Origin: JANMZR01 sp031383555
GTDB taxonomy: Bacteria; Bacteroidota; Bacteroidia; Cytophagales; Spirosomataceae
Length of the DNA: 32,187 nucleotides
Direction: 5' to 3'
Assembly: GCA_031383555.1 (NCBI GenBank)
Contig: JANMZR010000172.1
Span: 1 to 32,187 of the forward strand
The position numbers were made by a program, and so were the translations under genes. The notes below the pieces were generated by a model. It was not told where the DNA came from. It saw nothing but the letters and a program-made list of their open reading frames with translations, and ran no database searches. How positions within the stretch are numbered: the first letter of the stretch is position 1; every line of letters begins with the position of its first letter. This document shows, one piece after another, positions 7,652 to 17,065 of this stretch.

Positions 7652-9463
7652 ATGGCTAAAGAATTAGCAGAATTCGACTGGGATCTAGTCGGTACAAATA
7701 AAGGCTTCGGAGTAGGATATACTTCCGCTGAGCGTTCTAAAATGGAAGATTTGATCAATGAGACATTGAATCAACTTACCGAAAAAGAAGTAGTAAAAGG
7801 GACAGTAGTTGGTATTACAGACAGAGAGGTTATTCTGAATGTAGGTTTTAAGTCTGATGGCTTGGTACAACTTTCTGAATTCCGAGATATGCCCGATTTA
7901 AAAGTTGGAGACATTGTTGATGTTTACGTTGAAAATCAAGAAGATACACACGGCCAACTCGTATTATCTCGCAAATTGGCGAAGGTAATGACCGCTTGGA
8001 CAAATATTGAGGATGCCTTAAACAATGATGTAATTATTGATGGATTAGTTAAGCGCCGTACTAAAGGTGGTTTAATAGTTGATATTTATGGTGTTGAGGC
8101 CTTTTTACCTGGCTCACAAATTGATGTTAAGCCTATCCGTGATTTTGATATATTTGTAGGCAAGAAAATGGAAGTTAAGGTTGTGAAAATCAACCATGCA
8201 AATGACAATGTTGTAGTTTCTCATAAAGTATTGATTGAGAAAGATCTTGAAACACAACGTTCATTAATATTAAATAATCTTGAAAAAGGTCAAGTGCTTG
8301 AAGGCGTAATCAAAAATATGACTAATTTCGGTGTATTCATCGATCTTGGTGGTGTTGATGGCTTACTCCATATTACTGATATTTCTTGGGGTAGAATAAG
8401 CCACCCAACTGAATTACTTACTTTAGATCAGAAAATCAATGTAGTTGTTCTTGATTTTGATGAGGATAAAAAACGTATTTCATTGGGAATGAAGCAATTA
8501 AATGCTCACCCTTGGGAGGCTTTAGATGTTACAATTGACGTCGGTTCAAAGTTGAAAGGTAAAATTGTAAACGTTGCCGATTATGGTGCTTTCCTTGAAA
8601 TATTACCAGGAGTAGAAGGTTTGATACACGTTTCTGAAATGTCATGGTCTCAACACTTGCGCAATCCACAAGATTTCTTAAAAGTTGGGGATGAATTGGA
8701 AGCAGTAGTGCTAACCTTAGATCGTTCAGAGCGTAAAATGTCACTAGGCATAAAACAAATGACTGAAGATCCTTGGACAAAACAAAATTTATTATCTAAA
8801 TATGCCGAGGGTACAAAGCATCAAGGTGTTGTTCGTAATTTAACCAATTTTGGATTATTCTTAGAATTGGAAGAAGGAATTGATGGTTTAGTTCACGTTT
8901 CTGATTTATCTTGGACTAAGAAAATTAAGCATCCATCAGAGTTTATCAAGGTTGGTGAAAAATTAGACGTATTAGTACTTGAATTAGATTCTGAAAACCG
9001 TAGATTAGCTTTAGGTCACAAGCAATTAGGAGAGAATCCTTGGGATACTTTTGAAACAGTATTTAGTGTTGGTTCTATTCATAAATGTACTATTCATGCT
9101 AAAAATGATAAGGTAGCCACTTTGGAACTGCCTTATGGAATTGAAGGTTTTGCTCCAATCAAACACCTTGGTCTTGAAAATGGCAATATGGCCGAAATTG
9201 GTGAATCATTAGACTTCAAAGTAATTGAATTCAATAAAGATGAGCGCAAAATTATGTTATCGCATAGCAAAACATGGGGTGATGTAAAGGAGGAAGCTGT
9301 TCAAACTGAAAAGAAAAAGGTTGCCAAAGCAGTTGAAAAATTATCTGAAAAATCTGAGAAGTCAACCATGGGTGATTTAGATGCATTAGTTGCACTAAAA
9401 GAACAGATGGAAAACCCAGAGAAGAAACAGGTAAAAAAGAGCGCCAAAAAGTTAGCAGAATAA
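7652..9463 (+). CDS. rpsA: 30S ribosomal protein S1
   Basis: S1 binds mRNA on the small subunit and helps start translation. The protein has 603 residues from the ATG at 7652 (MAKELAEFDWD). In-frame TTG 7619 and ATG 7625 would add 11 and 9 residues and are less likely. Six S1 repeats can be read in order. They begin at VVKGTVVGITDREVIL, VIIDGLVKRRTKGGLIVDIY, VLEGVIKNMTNFGVFIDLGG, LKGKIVNVADYGAFLEI, HQGVVRNLTNFGLFLELEEG and a more divergent HKCTIHAKNDKVATLELP. Repeats 3-5 are the best conserved, as usual. The C-terminus is a Lys-rich tail. It is followed by a long perfect hairpin and tRNA-Cys. Confidence 0.95.
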   Translation: MAKELAEFDWDLVGTNKGFGVGYTSAERSKMEDLINETLNQLTEKEVVKGTVVGITDREVILNVGFKSDGLVQLSEFRDMPDLKVGDIVDVYVENQEDTHGQLVLSRKLAKVMTAWTNIEDALNNDVIIDGLVKRRTKGGLIVDIYGVEAFLPGSQIDVKPIRDFDIFVGKKMEVKVVKINHANDNVVVSHKVLIEKDLETQRSLILNNLEKGQVLEGVIKNMTNFGVFIDLGGVDGLLHITDISWGRISHPTELLTLDQKINVVVLDFDEDKKRISLGMKQLNAHPWEALDVTIDVGSKLKGKIVNVADYGAFLEILPGVEGLIHVSEMSWSQHLRNPQDFLKVGDELEAVVLTLDRSERKMSLGIKQMTEDPWTKQNLLSKYAEGTKHQGVVRNLTNFGLFLELEEGIDGLVHVSDLSWTKKIKHPSEFIKVGEKLDVLVLELDSENRRLALGHKQLGENPWDTFETVFSVGSIHKCTIHAKNDKVATLELPYGIEGFAPIKHLGLENGNMAEIGESLDFKVIEFNKDERKIMLSHSKTWGDVKEEAVQTEKKKVAKAVEKLSEKSEKSTMGDLDALVALKEQMENPEKKQVKKSAKKLAE

Positions 9464-9471
9464 TAATAAAA

Positions 9472-9512
9472 TTACAATCAAACTGAAAATAATATTTCAG
9501 TTTGATTGTAAA
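9472..9512. terminator. Long perfect hairpin after rpsA
   Basis: A 17-base perfect inverted repeat (arms 9472-9488 and 9495-9511) with a six-base loop. A-rich rather than T-rich sequence follows on the + strand, so it may act as a terminator, an mRNA 3' stabiliser or a processing site between rpsA and the tRNA. Confidence 0.6.
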
Positions 9513-9518
9513 AAATAG

Positions 9519-9589
9519 GGTTTCGTGGCCGAGTGGTTAGGCAGAGGTCTGCAAAACCTTGTACAGCGGTTCGAATCCGCTCGAAACCT
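9519..9589 (+). tRNA. tRNA-Cys (anticodon GCA)
   Basis: Cloverleaf read by eye. Acceptor stem GGTTTCG / CGAAACC. D stem GCC / GGC. Anticodon stem GAGGT / ACCTT with loop CTGCAAA (anticodon GCA at 9551-9553). T stem AGCGG / CCGCT with loop TTCGAAT. The discriminator base is T, as in cysteine tRNAs, and the 3' CCA is not encoded. It reads UGU and UGC, not UGA, so it does not itself explain the UGA codons in actB. Confidence 0.95.
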
Positions 9590-9594
9590 CCTTT

Positions 9595-9626
9595 AAAAAA
9601 GTCCGTTAATTGTAACGGACTTTTTT
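9595..9626 (+). terminator. Intrinsic terminator after tRNA-Cys
   Basis: Stem GTCCGTTA / TAACGGAC (9601-9608 / 9613-9620) with a four-base loop, extended by A6 / T6 flanks. It is a textbook intrinsic terminator separating the rpsA-tRNA unit from the act operon. Confidence 0.92.
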
Positions 9627-9868
9627 ATTTGGTCATTAATACTAGGCAATTCAGCAATTTTAAAAATTGTATTTTTTTAATATATATTGAAATTTTAAAT
9701 ATTTATTAATTAGAATGATTACAAATAGCATGTTTTTTAAAAAAAAATTTAAATTCTCTTAGGGTTTTATTGGTATTTTGAAGTTCCAATAGTAGTTTTA
9801 CAGTCTGAAATCTCGGTATAATCCGATTCCATATTACATCTTCGATTTTTTATATACTTACTCTATTT
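9627..9868 (+). promoter_or_regulatory. Upstream region of the act operon (no gene)
   Basis: No gene is seen here. As the only sizeable gap before actA it should contain the operon promoter, but no convincing TAnnTTTG with a -33 partner was found. A small imperfect palindrome with arms TCGG (9813-9816) and CCGA (9823-9826) around TATAAT lies about 45 bases before actA and could be an operator or part of the leader. Confidence 0.4.
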
Positions 9869-11104
9869 ATGTTGAATATCAAATCTTTTAAGTTTTTTAC
9901 CCTACTAATTTTTTCCCTAGTTGCTACAATCGGTTTTTCTCAAGCTGATAGCACAAGTTTGGCACCAGTAGCAGGTAGTGGTGATGCTGAAAATGGTAAA
10001 ACATTATTTACAAATAATTGTTCATCATGCCATTATCCTACAGAAGAAGCCAACTTGGGGCCTGGGTTAAAGGGTATCGAAACCAGGAGAGATTATGCTT
10101 GGATAAAAACTTGGATAAACAACCCTCAAAAAGTAATTGCCTCAGGTGATGCTTATGCAGTGGCACTTTATAATAAGTACAGTAAAGCTAATATGACTGC
10201 CTTCCCTACTTTTGGCGATAAAGAAGTGAAAGATATTTTGGCCTACGTAGCTTCTTATGCCCCACCTGTTGTTGCAAGCGCTGCAGGACCAACAACAGCT
10301 GGCACAACTGAAGCCTCTAATGGAGGCATGTTTCAATATTTGTTAATTGGTGTAATAGCCATAATGGTAATGGTGCTTTTAGCATTATTGGGAATGGTAA
10401 ATGCTATAGCTAAGTCTAACAATGTAGCACTTGAAAATGATGGCGAATCAAAATTATCATTTCTCGATAATCTTACTATACAAGTTAAAGAACTTTTAAA
10501 ATCAGGTGCTGTTAAAGGGGGAATTATCACTTTAGCAATTCTTTTATTAGGTAAGGCCACAATTGATGGCCTTTATGGTATTGGAATACATCAAGGTTAT
10601 GCGCCAACACAACCTATTGCCTTTTCACATAAATTACACGCCGGTGATTATCAAATAGATTGTAATTATTGCCATACTGGTGTTTACAAAGGAAAAGGAG
10701 CAACTATTCCTGCTGCTAACATATGTATGAATTGCCATAACGCCATAAAGCAAAGCTCACCAGAGATTCAAAAAATATATCGAGCAATCGAAAAAGAGCA
10801 ACCAATTGAATGGGTTCGAGTTCATAATTTGCCTGATTTCGCTTATTTCAATCACTCACAGCATACTAATGTAGGTGGGCTTGACTGTACAAATTGTCAT
10901 GGTGAGGTTGCAACAATGGAAGTTATGCAACAAAAATCGTCATTAACTATGGGTTGGTGTATAGATTGCCATAGAAAAACAGAAGTTAATTCAGAAGGGA
11001 ATGCTTATTATGACAATCTTTTAGCAGTACACAAGAAAAATAATAAAGATCCTCTCAGAGTAAAAGATATTGGTGGCCTTGAATGTGCTCAATGCCATTA
11101 TTAA
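9869..11104 (+). CDS. actA: Alternative complex III subunit ActA, multiheme cytochrome c
   Basis: A 411-residue membrane-bound cytochrome of alternative complex III, the quinol:electron acceptor oxidoreductase that replaces cytochrome bc1. A signal peptide (cut near GFSQA, residue 25) is followed by a mono-heme cytochrome c domain (CSSCH at 51). Two membrane segments lie at about 154-176 and 216-236. A C-terminal pentaheme domain carries CNYCH 265, CMNCH 286, CTNCH 340, CIDCH 364 and CAQCH 406. Six CxxCH sites therefore sit outside the membrane. The extra N-terminal cytochrome domain fused to the pentaheme module is seen in Bacteroidota. It is the first gene of the operon and lies 102 bases ahead of actB. 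Confidence 0.95.
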   Translation: MLNIKSFKFFTLLIFSLVATIGFSQADSTSLAPVAGSGDAENGKTLFTNNCSSCHYPTEEANLGPGLKGIETRRDYAWIKTWINNPQKVIASGDAYAVALYNKYSKANMTAFPTFGDKEVKDILAYVASYAPPVVASAAGPTTAGTTEASNGGMFQYLLIGVIAIMVMVLLALLGMVNAIAKSNNVALENDGESKLSFLDNLTIQVKELLKSGAVKGGIITLAILLLGKATIDGLYGIGIHQGYAPTQPIAFSHKLHAGDYQIDCNYCHTGVYKGKGATIPAANICMNCHNAIKQSSPEIQKIYRAIEKEQPIEWVRVHNLPDFAYFNHSQHTNVGGLDCTNCHGEVATMEVMQQKSSLTMGWCIDCHRKTEVNSEGNAYYDNLLAVHKKNNKDPLRVKDIGGLECAQCHY

Positions 11105-11206
11105 TTCCTTTTTTATTAAAAAATATTAAAAGTTTGAATAGAAAGTTTTGTCTAATATTAAAATTCAAACATAGAAAGTTTTAAAGTTTATTTACGAGTA
11201 AAATAT

Positions 11207-14200
11207 ATGGAAAATACTACAAAAAGGTATTGGAGAGGGCTTGAAGAGTTGACAAATGAGGCAGATTTTATTAAAAATTCACACAAAGAATTTGGTGATA
11301 TGCCTAATGATGAAGTTTCTACTGGCAATATCACTGATGGATCAGGCACTCATCGCCGTGACTTTTTGAAAATGCTAGGCTTTGGGGTCTCAGCGGTCGC
11401 ATTAGCGGCTTGCGAATCACCTGTAAAAAAAGCAATCCCTTATTTGAATAAGCCCGAAGATGTTGAGCCAACAATTGCCAATTGGTATGCTTCAACTTAT
11501 TCTGAAGGAGGCGATTATGCCTCTATTTTAGTAAAAACAAGGGAAGGTAGGCCAATTAAAATTGAGGCGAATTCTTTATCATCAATTACTAAAGGTTTAT
11601 CGGCAAGGGTTCAGGCTTCTGTTCTAAGCCTATATGACAATGAGAAACTAAAAGGTGCCCAAATTGCTGGCAAGCCTGCAGAGTGGATTGACGCTGATAA
11701 ATTAATAATTAATGAATTAACTGCGATAGCAGCAAAAGGAGGACAAATAAGAATAGTATCAAATACTATCTTATCTCCAACCACCAAAAAAGTAATTGCT
11801 GATTTTACAAATAAATATCCAAACTCATCACATATTACCTACGATGCCAATTCAGTTTCTGCTTTATCAGAAGCTAATGGTGGTATCATTCCTTTATTCG
11901 ATTTTAGTAAGGCAAAAACTATTGTATCTATAGGAGCTGATTTCTTAGGTACATGGATTTCTCCAACTGAATTTGCAACACAATGGGCTAAAGGAAGAAA
12001 AGTATCTAAGGCCAATAGAAATATGAGTCGCCATTATCAATTTGAGACAATAATGTCGAATACTGGTGCAAATGCCGACTATCGAATTGCAATAAAACCT
12101 TCACAGGAGGGATTAGTTGTAGCAGCTCTTTATAATGCTGTTGCGGCAAAAACCGGTTCTGCAACTATTCCAGCTCCAAAATATGGTAATGTAAACATTG
12201 AAAAAGCTGCTTCTGATTTGGTTGCTTCAAAAGGAGAGTCATTGGTTGTTTCGGGCTCAAATGATTTGGCTGTTCAGCAATTAGTTAATGGCATAAATGG
12301 TCTATTAGGTTCATTCGGTAGCACAATCAATTTAGGAAAGTCCGTTAATTATCGTCAAGGGTCAGATGCATCAATGAATACATTTATTGATGATTCAAAA
12401 TCAGGTAAAATATCAGCGGTCATTTTCTATAATGCCAATCCTGTTTATGATCATCCAAGAGGTGCTGAACTAGCAGCAGCTTTGCCTAAAATTGGAACTA
12501 GTATTTCAACAAATGATCGTGCTGATGAAACTGGCTCTCTTTGTATGTACAATACACCCGATTCTCATTATTTAGAATCGTGGAATGATGCCTCTCCAAA
12601 AGCTGGAGTTCATTCACTTTGCCAACCAACTATCTCAACAATATTTAAAACTCGTCAAGCTCAATCATCTTTTTTGAAGTGGGCGGGTTTAAATGCTGAT
12701 TATTCAAAATATTTAGAATCGAGCTGGAAATCTAATATTTTAAAAGGTGGAAAAAGTTGGACTCAAGCCTTGCATGATGGAGTTTTTGAAACAGATTCAA
12801 CCTCAGCTTTCAATGTTCCCGTAATGAACTTGGCAGGAGCAGCGGCTTCAATTGCAAAATCATATTTATTAGAAAGCAAAGGATTAGAATTAGCAATCTA
12901 CGAAAAAGTAGGTATGGGTACTGGTAATCAGGCCAACAATCCTTGGCTTCAAGAATTACCTGAGCCTGTTTCAAAAGCATGCTGGGACAACTACGCTTCT
13001 ATATCGCAAAAAACAGCTAAAGATTTAGAACTGGCTAAAGATGATTTAGTAGAAATTTCTTCAAATGGAAAATCAGTTAGATTACCAATATTAGTTCAAC
13101 CTGGTCAAGCTGATGATACAGTCGCTATTGCAATTGGATATGGTCGTACCAAATCAGGTAAGGCAGCAAATCAAGTTGGCGTTAATATATTCCCTTTTTT
13201 AGGAAAAACAAATAGCTGGAATGGTGGGATTGTTGAGTTGAAAAAAACTGGAGAAAAACGACAAGTTGCTCTAACACAAACGCATAATACTGTTATGGCT
13301 CGTCAAGCCGTGGTACAAGAAACCACATTGGCGGAATACAAAAAGAGTCCATCAGCAGGCCACTGGGAAGCTGAAGTAGTAACTTCCGAAGGAAAAGTGC
13401 CCGCAACTGACATTACACTTTGGAATGGTCATGCTCGAACAAACCATTCATGGGGTATGGTTATTGACCTAAATGCTTGAACAGGATGTTCAGCTTGTGT
13501 TGTAGCATGTTCTGCTGAAAACAATGTACCAGTGGTTGGTCGTCAAGAGGTGATAAATAGCCGGGAAATGCATTGGATCCGAATTGATAGATATTATTCA
13601 TCTGATGCCGATGTTGAAGATAGAAAAGCACTAGAAATTGCCTCGGAAAATCCAGAGGTAGTTTTTCAACCTATGATGTGCCAACATTGCAATAATGCAC
13701 CTTGCGAAACGGTTTGACCAGTTTTAGCAACTACGCACTCATCTGAAGGCTTAAATCAAATGACTTATAATCGCTGTATTGGTACACGTTATTGTGCAAA
13801 TAACTGTCCATATAAGGTGCGTCGTTTCAACTGGTTCCGTTATTACCAAACTGACGATTTTGATTTCCATTTTAATAATGATTTAGGTAGAATGGTTATT
13901 AACCCCGATGTAACTGTTCGTTCACGAGGAGTAATGGAAAAATGCTCATTTTGCGTACAGCGAATTCAAGAAGGAAAATTAACTGCCAAAAAAGAAAGAA
14001 GAGTGTTAAAAGATGGCGAAATTAACGTTGCTTGTGCAGAAACTTGTCCTACAAATGCATTAATTTTCGGTGATAAAAATGACCCTAATTCTGAAATATC
14101 AAAAATGATAGCTGAAGAAAAAGGCGGAAGGTCTTATCGAGTTATTGAAGAAATAAATATTGATCCTAATGTAAATTACTTAGTTAAGGTAAGAAATAAG

Positions 14201-14257
14201 GACAAAAAAGTAATATTGGCTGAAGCCGCTAACCACGCTGCAGAGGTAAATCATTAA
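11207..14257 (+). CDS. actB: Alternative complex III subunit ActB, Fe-S protein, with two in-frame TGA codons
   Basis: One frame of 1017 codons, of normal ActB length, broken only by TGA at codons 758 and 837. A Tat signal (RR at 50-51, then FLKMLGFG and a lipobox-like Cys69) is followed by the molybdopterin-oxidoreductase-like domain that lacks cofactor in ActB. From about residue 750 comes the ferredoxin-like Fe-S domain. Motif I is [TGA]758-TGC761-SAC764-VVAC768. Motif II is C825, C828, C833 and [TGA]837. Motif III is C857, C863 and C867, with Thr at the second position, fitting a 3Fe-4S cluster. Motif IV is C913, C916, C943 and C947. Both TGAs replace Fe-S ligand cysteines. Sequence on both sides is conserved and uninterrupted to TAA at 14255. 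Read with the TGAs as sense (Sec or Cys) it is complete. Read as stops, the protein loses all its clusters. Confidence 0.9.
13478..13480 (+). other. In-frame TGA in place of motif I cysteine of ActB (possible Sec/Cys recoding)
   Basis: TGA stands between DLNA and TGCSACVVAC, where ActB proteins have the first Cys of the motif I CxxCxxCxxxC. Downstream, TTCAGC (13489-13494) can pair with GCTGAA (13514-13519). The hairpin tip is roughly 18-20 bases after the TGA, a spacing compatible with a bacterial SECIS. The stem may be coincidental. Confidence 0.55.
13715..13717 (+). other. In-frame TGA in place of motif II cysteine of ActB (possible Sec/Cys recoding)
   Basis: TGA stands between NAPCETV and PVLATTHS, exactly at the fourth Cys of motif II. 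A weaker downstream stem is TTTAGC (13723-13728) with GCTTAAA (13749-13755), leaving one bulged T and a 20-base loop. Confidence 0.5.
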
Positions 14258-14340
14258 AAATATTGTTCCCAATTTTATTCAAAAAAATTGGAACTCATTA
14301 ACAAAATAATAATTATTAAGAATACTATTAAGAGATTTAT

Positions 14341-15768
14341 ATGTCGCACGTAGTTTCACCTATAAGAGAGCATTTAGTAACAGGTAGCAAAACCTATCAT
14401 GACGTAACTCATGATATTTGTCGCCAAGTTGAAGGGCCTCCAACAAAAGAATGGAAGATCGCATTCGGTCTCTCCTGTTTACTATTTATCTATGGCGGTT
14501 ATTGCCTAGGATATACTTGGTGGGTAGGTATTGGCGCTTGGGGTTTGAATAAAACCGTGGGCTGGGCTTGGGATATTACCAACTTCGTATGGTGGGTAGG
14601 TATTGGTCACGCAGGAACACTTATTTCAGCGGTACTCATGCTTTTCCGTCAAAAATGGCGAACCTCTATCAACCGCTCGGCAGAAGCGATGACAATATTT
14701 GCCGTATTATGCGCAGCTACTTTTATTTTAGCGCACATGGGCCGAACTTGGTTGTTTTATTGGGCCTTACCATTGCCAAATGCTTTTGGTTCACTTTGGG
14801 TGAATTTTAACTCACCTTTGGTTTGGGATGTATTTGCTATCTCTACTTATCTATCAGTATCTTTAATATTCTGGTATATGGGTCTTGTACCTGATTTAGC
14901 AACAATTAGAGACCGTGCAACGAGTAAATGGGCAAAAAGAATGTACGGAGCTTTTAGCTTAGGCTGGAACGGTTCTTCAAAAACTTGGGCTCGTTATGAG
15001 TATATGTCTTTAATATTGGCGGGTTTATCTACTCCGTTAGTGCTTTCTGTTCACACGATAGTATCAATGGACTTTGCAACTTCAGTTATTCCAGGTTGGC
15101 ATACAACTATTTTCCCACCTTATTTCGTTGCTGGAGCTATATTTTCAGGATTTGCAATGGTGCAAACCTTGCTATTAGTTACTAGGGTAGTGTTTCATTT
15201 AGAAGATTATATCACTATCGAGCATATTGAAATGATGAATATTATCATTACAGTAACAGGCTCAATTGTAGGCATTGCTTATATAACTGAATTCTTTATT
15301 GCTTGGTACTCTGGTGTTGAATATGAAAGTTATGCTTTCTTCAATAGAATGCAAGGCCCTTATTGGTGGGCTTATTGGATGATGATGACCTGTAACGTAA
15401 TTTCACCGCAACTATTTTGGTTTAAAAAATTACGTCAAAGCCTTATAGTTTCATTTGTATTGTCAATTGTTGTAAATATAGGTATGTGGTATGAGCGATT
15501 TGTAATTATTGTGACCTCCTTACATAGAGATTATTTGCCATCGTCATGGGCAATGTTTTCGCCAACAATGTATGATATTGGTGACTATATATTTACATTT
15601 GGTTTGTTCTTTACTTTGTTCTTCTTATTTGCAAAATATTTACCAGTTATAAATATGTTTGAGATTAAAGCAGTAATGAAAGGTGTTTCTTCATCTTACC
15701 CACTAAAAAAAGGAGGAGCTCGTGCTGAAGGATTAACCCAACCAGTACATAATAAAGATAAAGAATAG
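14341..15768 (+). CDS. actC: Alternative complex III subunit ActC, NrfD-like membrane protein
   Basis: A 475-residue polytopic NrfD/PsrC-type subunit with about ten membrane helices. It binds quinol near the periplasmic side and passes electrons to the Fe-S clusters of ActB. Conserved stretches include GHAGTLISAVLMLFRQKWR, NRSAEAMT, FGSLWVNFNSPLVWDVFAIS, VLSVHTIVSMDFATSVIPGW, HTTIFPPYFVAGAIFSGFAM and VIIVTSLHRDYLPSSWAMF. These are all characteristic of ActC. One oddity is HMGRTW (Thr136, codon ACT at 14746), where I recall HMGRPW being the rule. The gene begins 83 bases after actB. Confidence 0.95.
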   Translation: MSHVVSPIREHLVTGSKTYHDVTHDICRQVEGPPTKEWKIAFGLSCLLFIYGGYCLGYTWWVGIGAWGLNKTVGWAWDITNFVWWVGIGHAGTLISAVLMLFRQKWRTSINRSAEAMTIFAVLCAATFILAHMGRTWLFYWALPLPNAFGSLWVNFNSPLVWDVFAISTYLSVSLIFWYMGLVPDLATIRDRATSKWAKRMYGAFSLGWNGSSKTWARYEYMSLILAGLSTPLVLSVHTIVSMDFATSVIPGWHTTIFPPYFVAGAIFSGFAMVQTLLLVTRVVFHLEDYITIEHIEMMNIIITVTGSIVGIAYITEFFIAWYSGVEYESYAFFNRMQGPYWWAYWMMMTCNVISPQLFWFKKLRQSLIVSFVLSIVVNIGMWYERFVIIVTSLHRDYLPSSWAMFSPTMYDIGDYIFTFGLFFTLFFLFAKYLPVINMFEIKAVMKGVSSSYPLKKGGARAEGLTQPVHNKDKE

Positions 15769-15831
15769 GAAAATCTATTTGCTAGTAATTTAGCATTTAA
15801 ATTTCCCAAACTAATATATATATAATTAATA

Positions 15832-16365
15832 ATGAGCGATTTAACAAAATTTTTAGTTGGAATTTATGACGATGAAGACGAAGTACTTCACGCAGTAACC
15901 GACGTAAAAAGTAAAGGAGTAGTAATTCAAGATGTTTATACTCCTTTCCCGATTCACGGTTTAGATAAAGCAGTGGGCCATCCTAGAACTAGATTACCAA
16001 TAGCGTCATTTTTATTTGGCATCACTGGTACAACTTTAGGCACAATTTTTATTGTGTGGACAATGGGCTATGACTGGCCAATGATTATTGGTGGTAAAGA
16101 CCATGTAGCATTTCCAGATTTTATACCAATTATTTTTGAGTGTACCGTATTATTGGCAGCATATGGTATGGTATTTACCTTTTGTGCTAGCAATAGTTTA
16201 TGGCCTACCAAAAAACCAATTTTATTTGATAATCGAATTACCGACGATAAATTTGTGATGGCTATAGATATGAGAAATAATAAATTGTCAGAATTTGAAA
16301 TTTCTTCAATTTTAAAGAATTCTGGGGCAATTGAAGTAAATACCAAAGAAGTAAAATGGGGTTAA
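15832..16365 (+). CDS. actD: Alternative complex III subunit ActD (DUF3341)
   Basis: A 177-residue DUF3341 protein. The N-terminal soluble part starts FLVGIYDDEDEVLHAVTDVK and contains DVYTPFPIHGLD. Two membrane helices follow (about residues 58-80 and 97-121) with the linking segment YDWPMIIGGKD, then a short C-terminal soluble tail. ActD is a small membrane subunit packed against ActC. The gene order C-D-E-F is the standard act order. Confidence 0.93.
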   Translation: MSDLTKFLVGIYDDEDEVLHAVTDVKSKGVVIQDVYTPFPIHGLDKAVGHPRTRLPIASFLFGITGTTLGTIFIVWTMGYDWPMIIGGKDHVAFPDFIPIIFECTVLLAAYGMVFTFCASNSLWPTKKPILFDNRITDDKFVMAIDMRNNKLSEFEISSILKNSGAIEVNTKEVKWG

Positions 16366-16409
16366 TTAAAGCCTTAAAAATGATATTTTAAAAAAAATAA
16401 ATAATATAA

Positions 16410-17015
16410 ATGTTAAATTCAAAAAACATATTATCTATACTAGGTTTCTCCTTTATTGCAATATTTAGCTCATGCGATAATCATAATGACACAGGTTTGG
16501 AATTTTCTCCAAACATGTATTATTCTGCAGGTTATGAGCCAATGTCACAACTAGATGGTGAAAAAAATAATATAAATCCGCTGGGTATGAATATGCGTTT
16601 GCCAGTAAAAGGTACTGTTTCACGCAGAAATTATCAAACAAAATATGGAGAAGGTGATTCATCAACAACAGATTTGATGGTTTATAACTTACCGCCAGAT
16701 AGTATCGAAATAGCTGAAAGATTACTTAAAAATCCAATACCCGAAACTGAAAAATCTTTAGAGGAAGGCCAATTATTATATGAGCGCTTCTGTTTGCATT
16801 GTCATGGTGAAACTGGAAAAGGCGATGGATTAGTTGGTAAAATATATAAAGGAGTACCCGTTTACTCATCAGATGCATTAAAAACAATGAATGATGGTCA
16901 TATTTTCCACGTAATTACTTATGGAAAAAACAGAATGTGGGCACATGGTTCTCAGATGTCACCAGCCGATAGATGGAAAATAGTACAATATGTACATCAA
17001 TTACAAGCTCAATAA
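16410..17015 (+). CDS. actE: Alternative complex III subunit ActE, mono-heme cytochrome c lipoprotein
   Basis: A 201-residue exported cytochrome. A lipoprotein signal ends in FSSC (Cys22), so the protein should be lipid-anchored. The ActE signature MYYSAGYEPMSQ and the MNMRLPVKGTVSRRN segment precede a single cytochrome c domain. That domain has CLHCH at 128-132 and a likely axial Met183 in GSQMSPADRW. ActE is expected to take electrons from the ActA hemes and face the oxidase. Confidence 0.94.
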   Translation: MLNSKNILSILGFSFIAIFSSCDNHNDTGLEFSPNMYYSAGYEPMSQLDGEKNNINPLGMNMRLPVKGTVSRRNYQTKYGEGDSSTTDLMVYNLPPDSIEIAERLLKNPIPETEKSLEEGQLLYERFCLHCHGETGKGDGLVGKIYKGVPVYSSDALKTMNDGHIFHVITYGKNRMWAHGSQMSPADRWKIVQYVHQLQAQ

Positions 17016-17065
17016 GAGTGTTTTAGTAAAAATAGTAAAGTAAAAAAATACAAAATCAAATTAAT

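Noticed and set aside
9519..9589. tRNA-Cys near the act operon as the decoder of the actB TGAs
   Set aside because: The anticodon is clearly GCA, which reads UGU/UGC. It does not read UGA.
9627..9868. A definite promoter for the act operon
   Set aside because: No TAnnTTTG with a TTTG box at the proper distance could be found. TATAAT at 9817-9822 is not the standard Bacteroidota element.
11207..14257. actB as an ordinary decayed pseudogene
   Set aside because: Only two stops, no frameshift, both at Cys codons, and full conservation downstream. Decay would place stops and indels elsewhere too. Mutation or sequence error is still kept as a rival in the findings.
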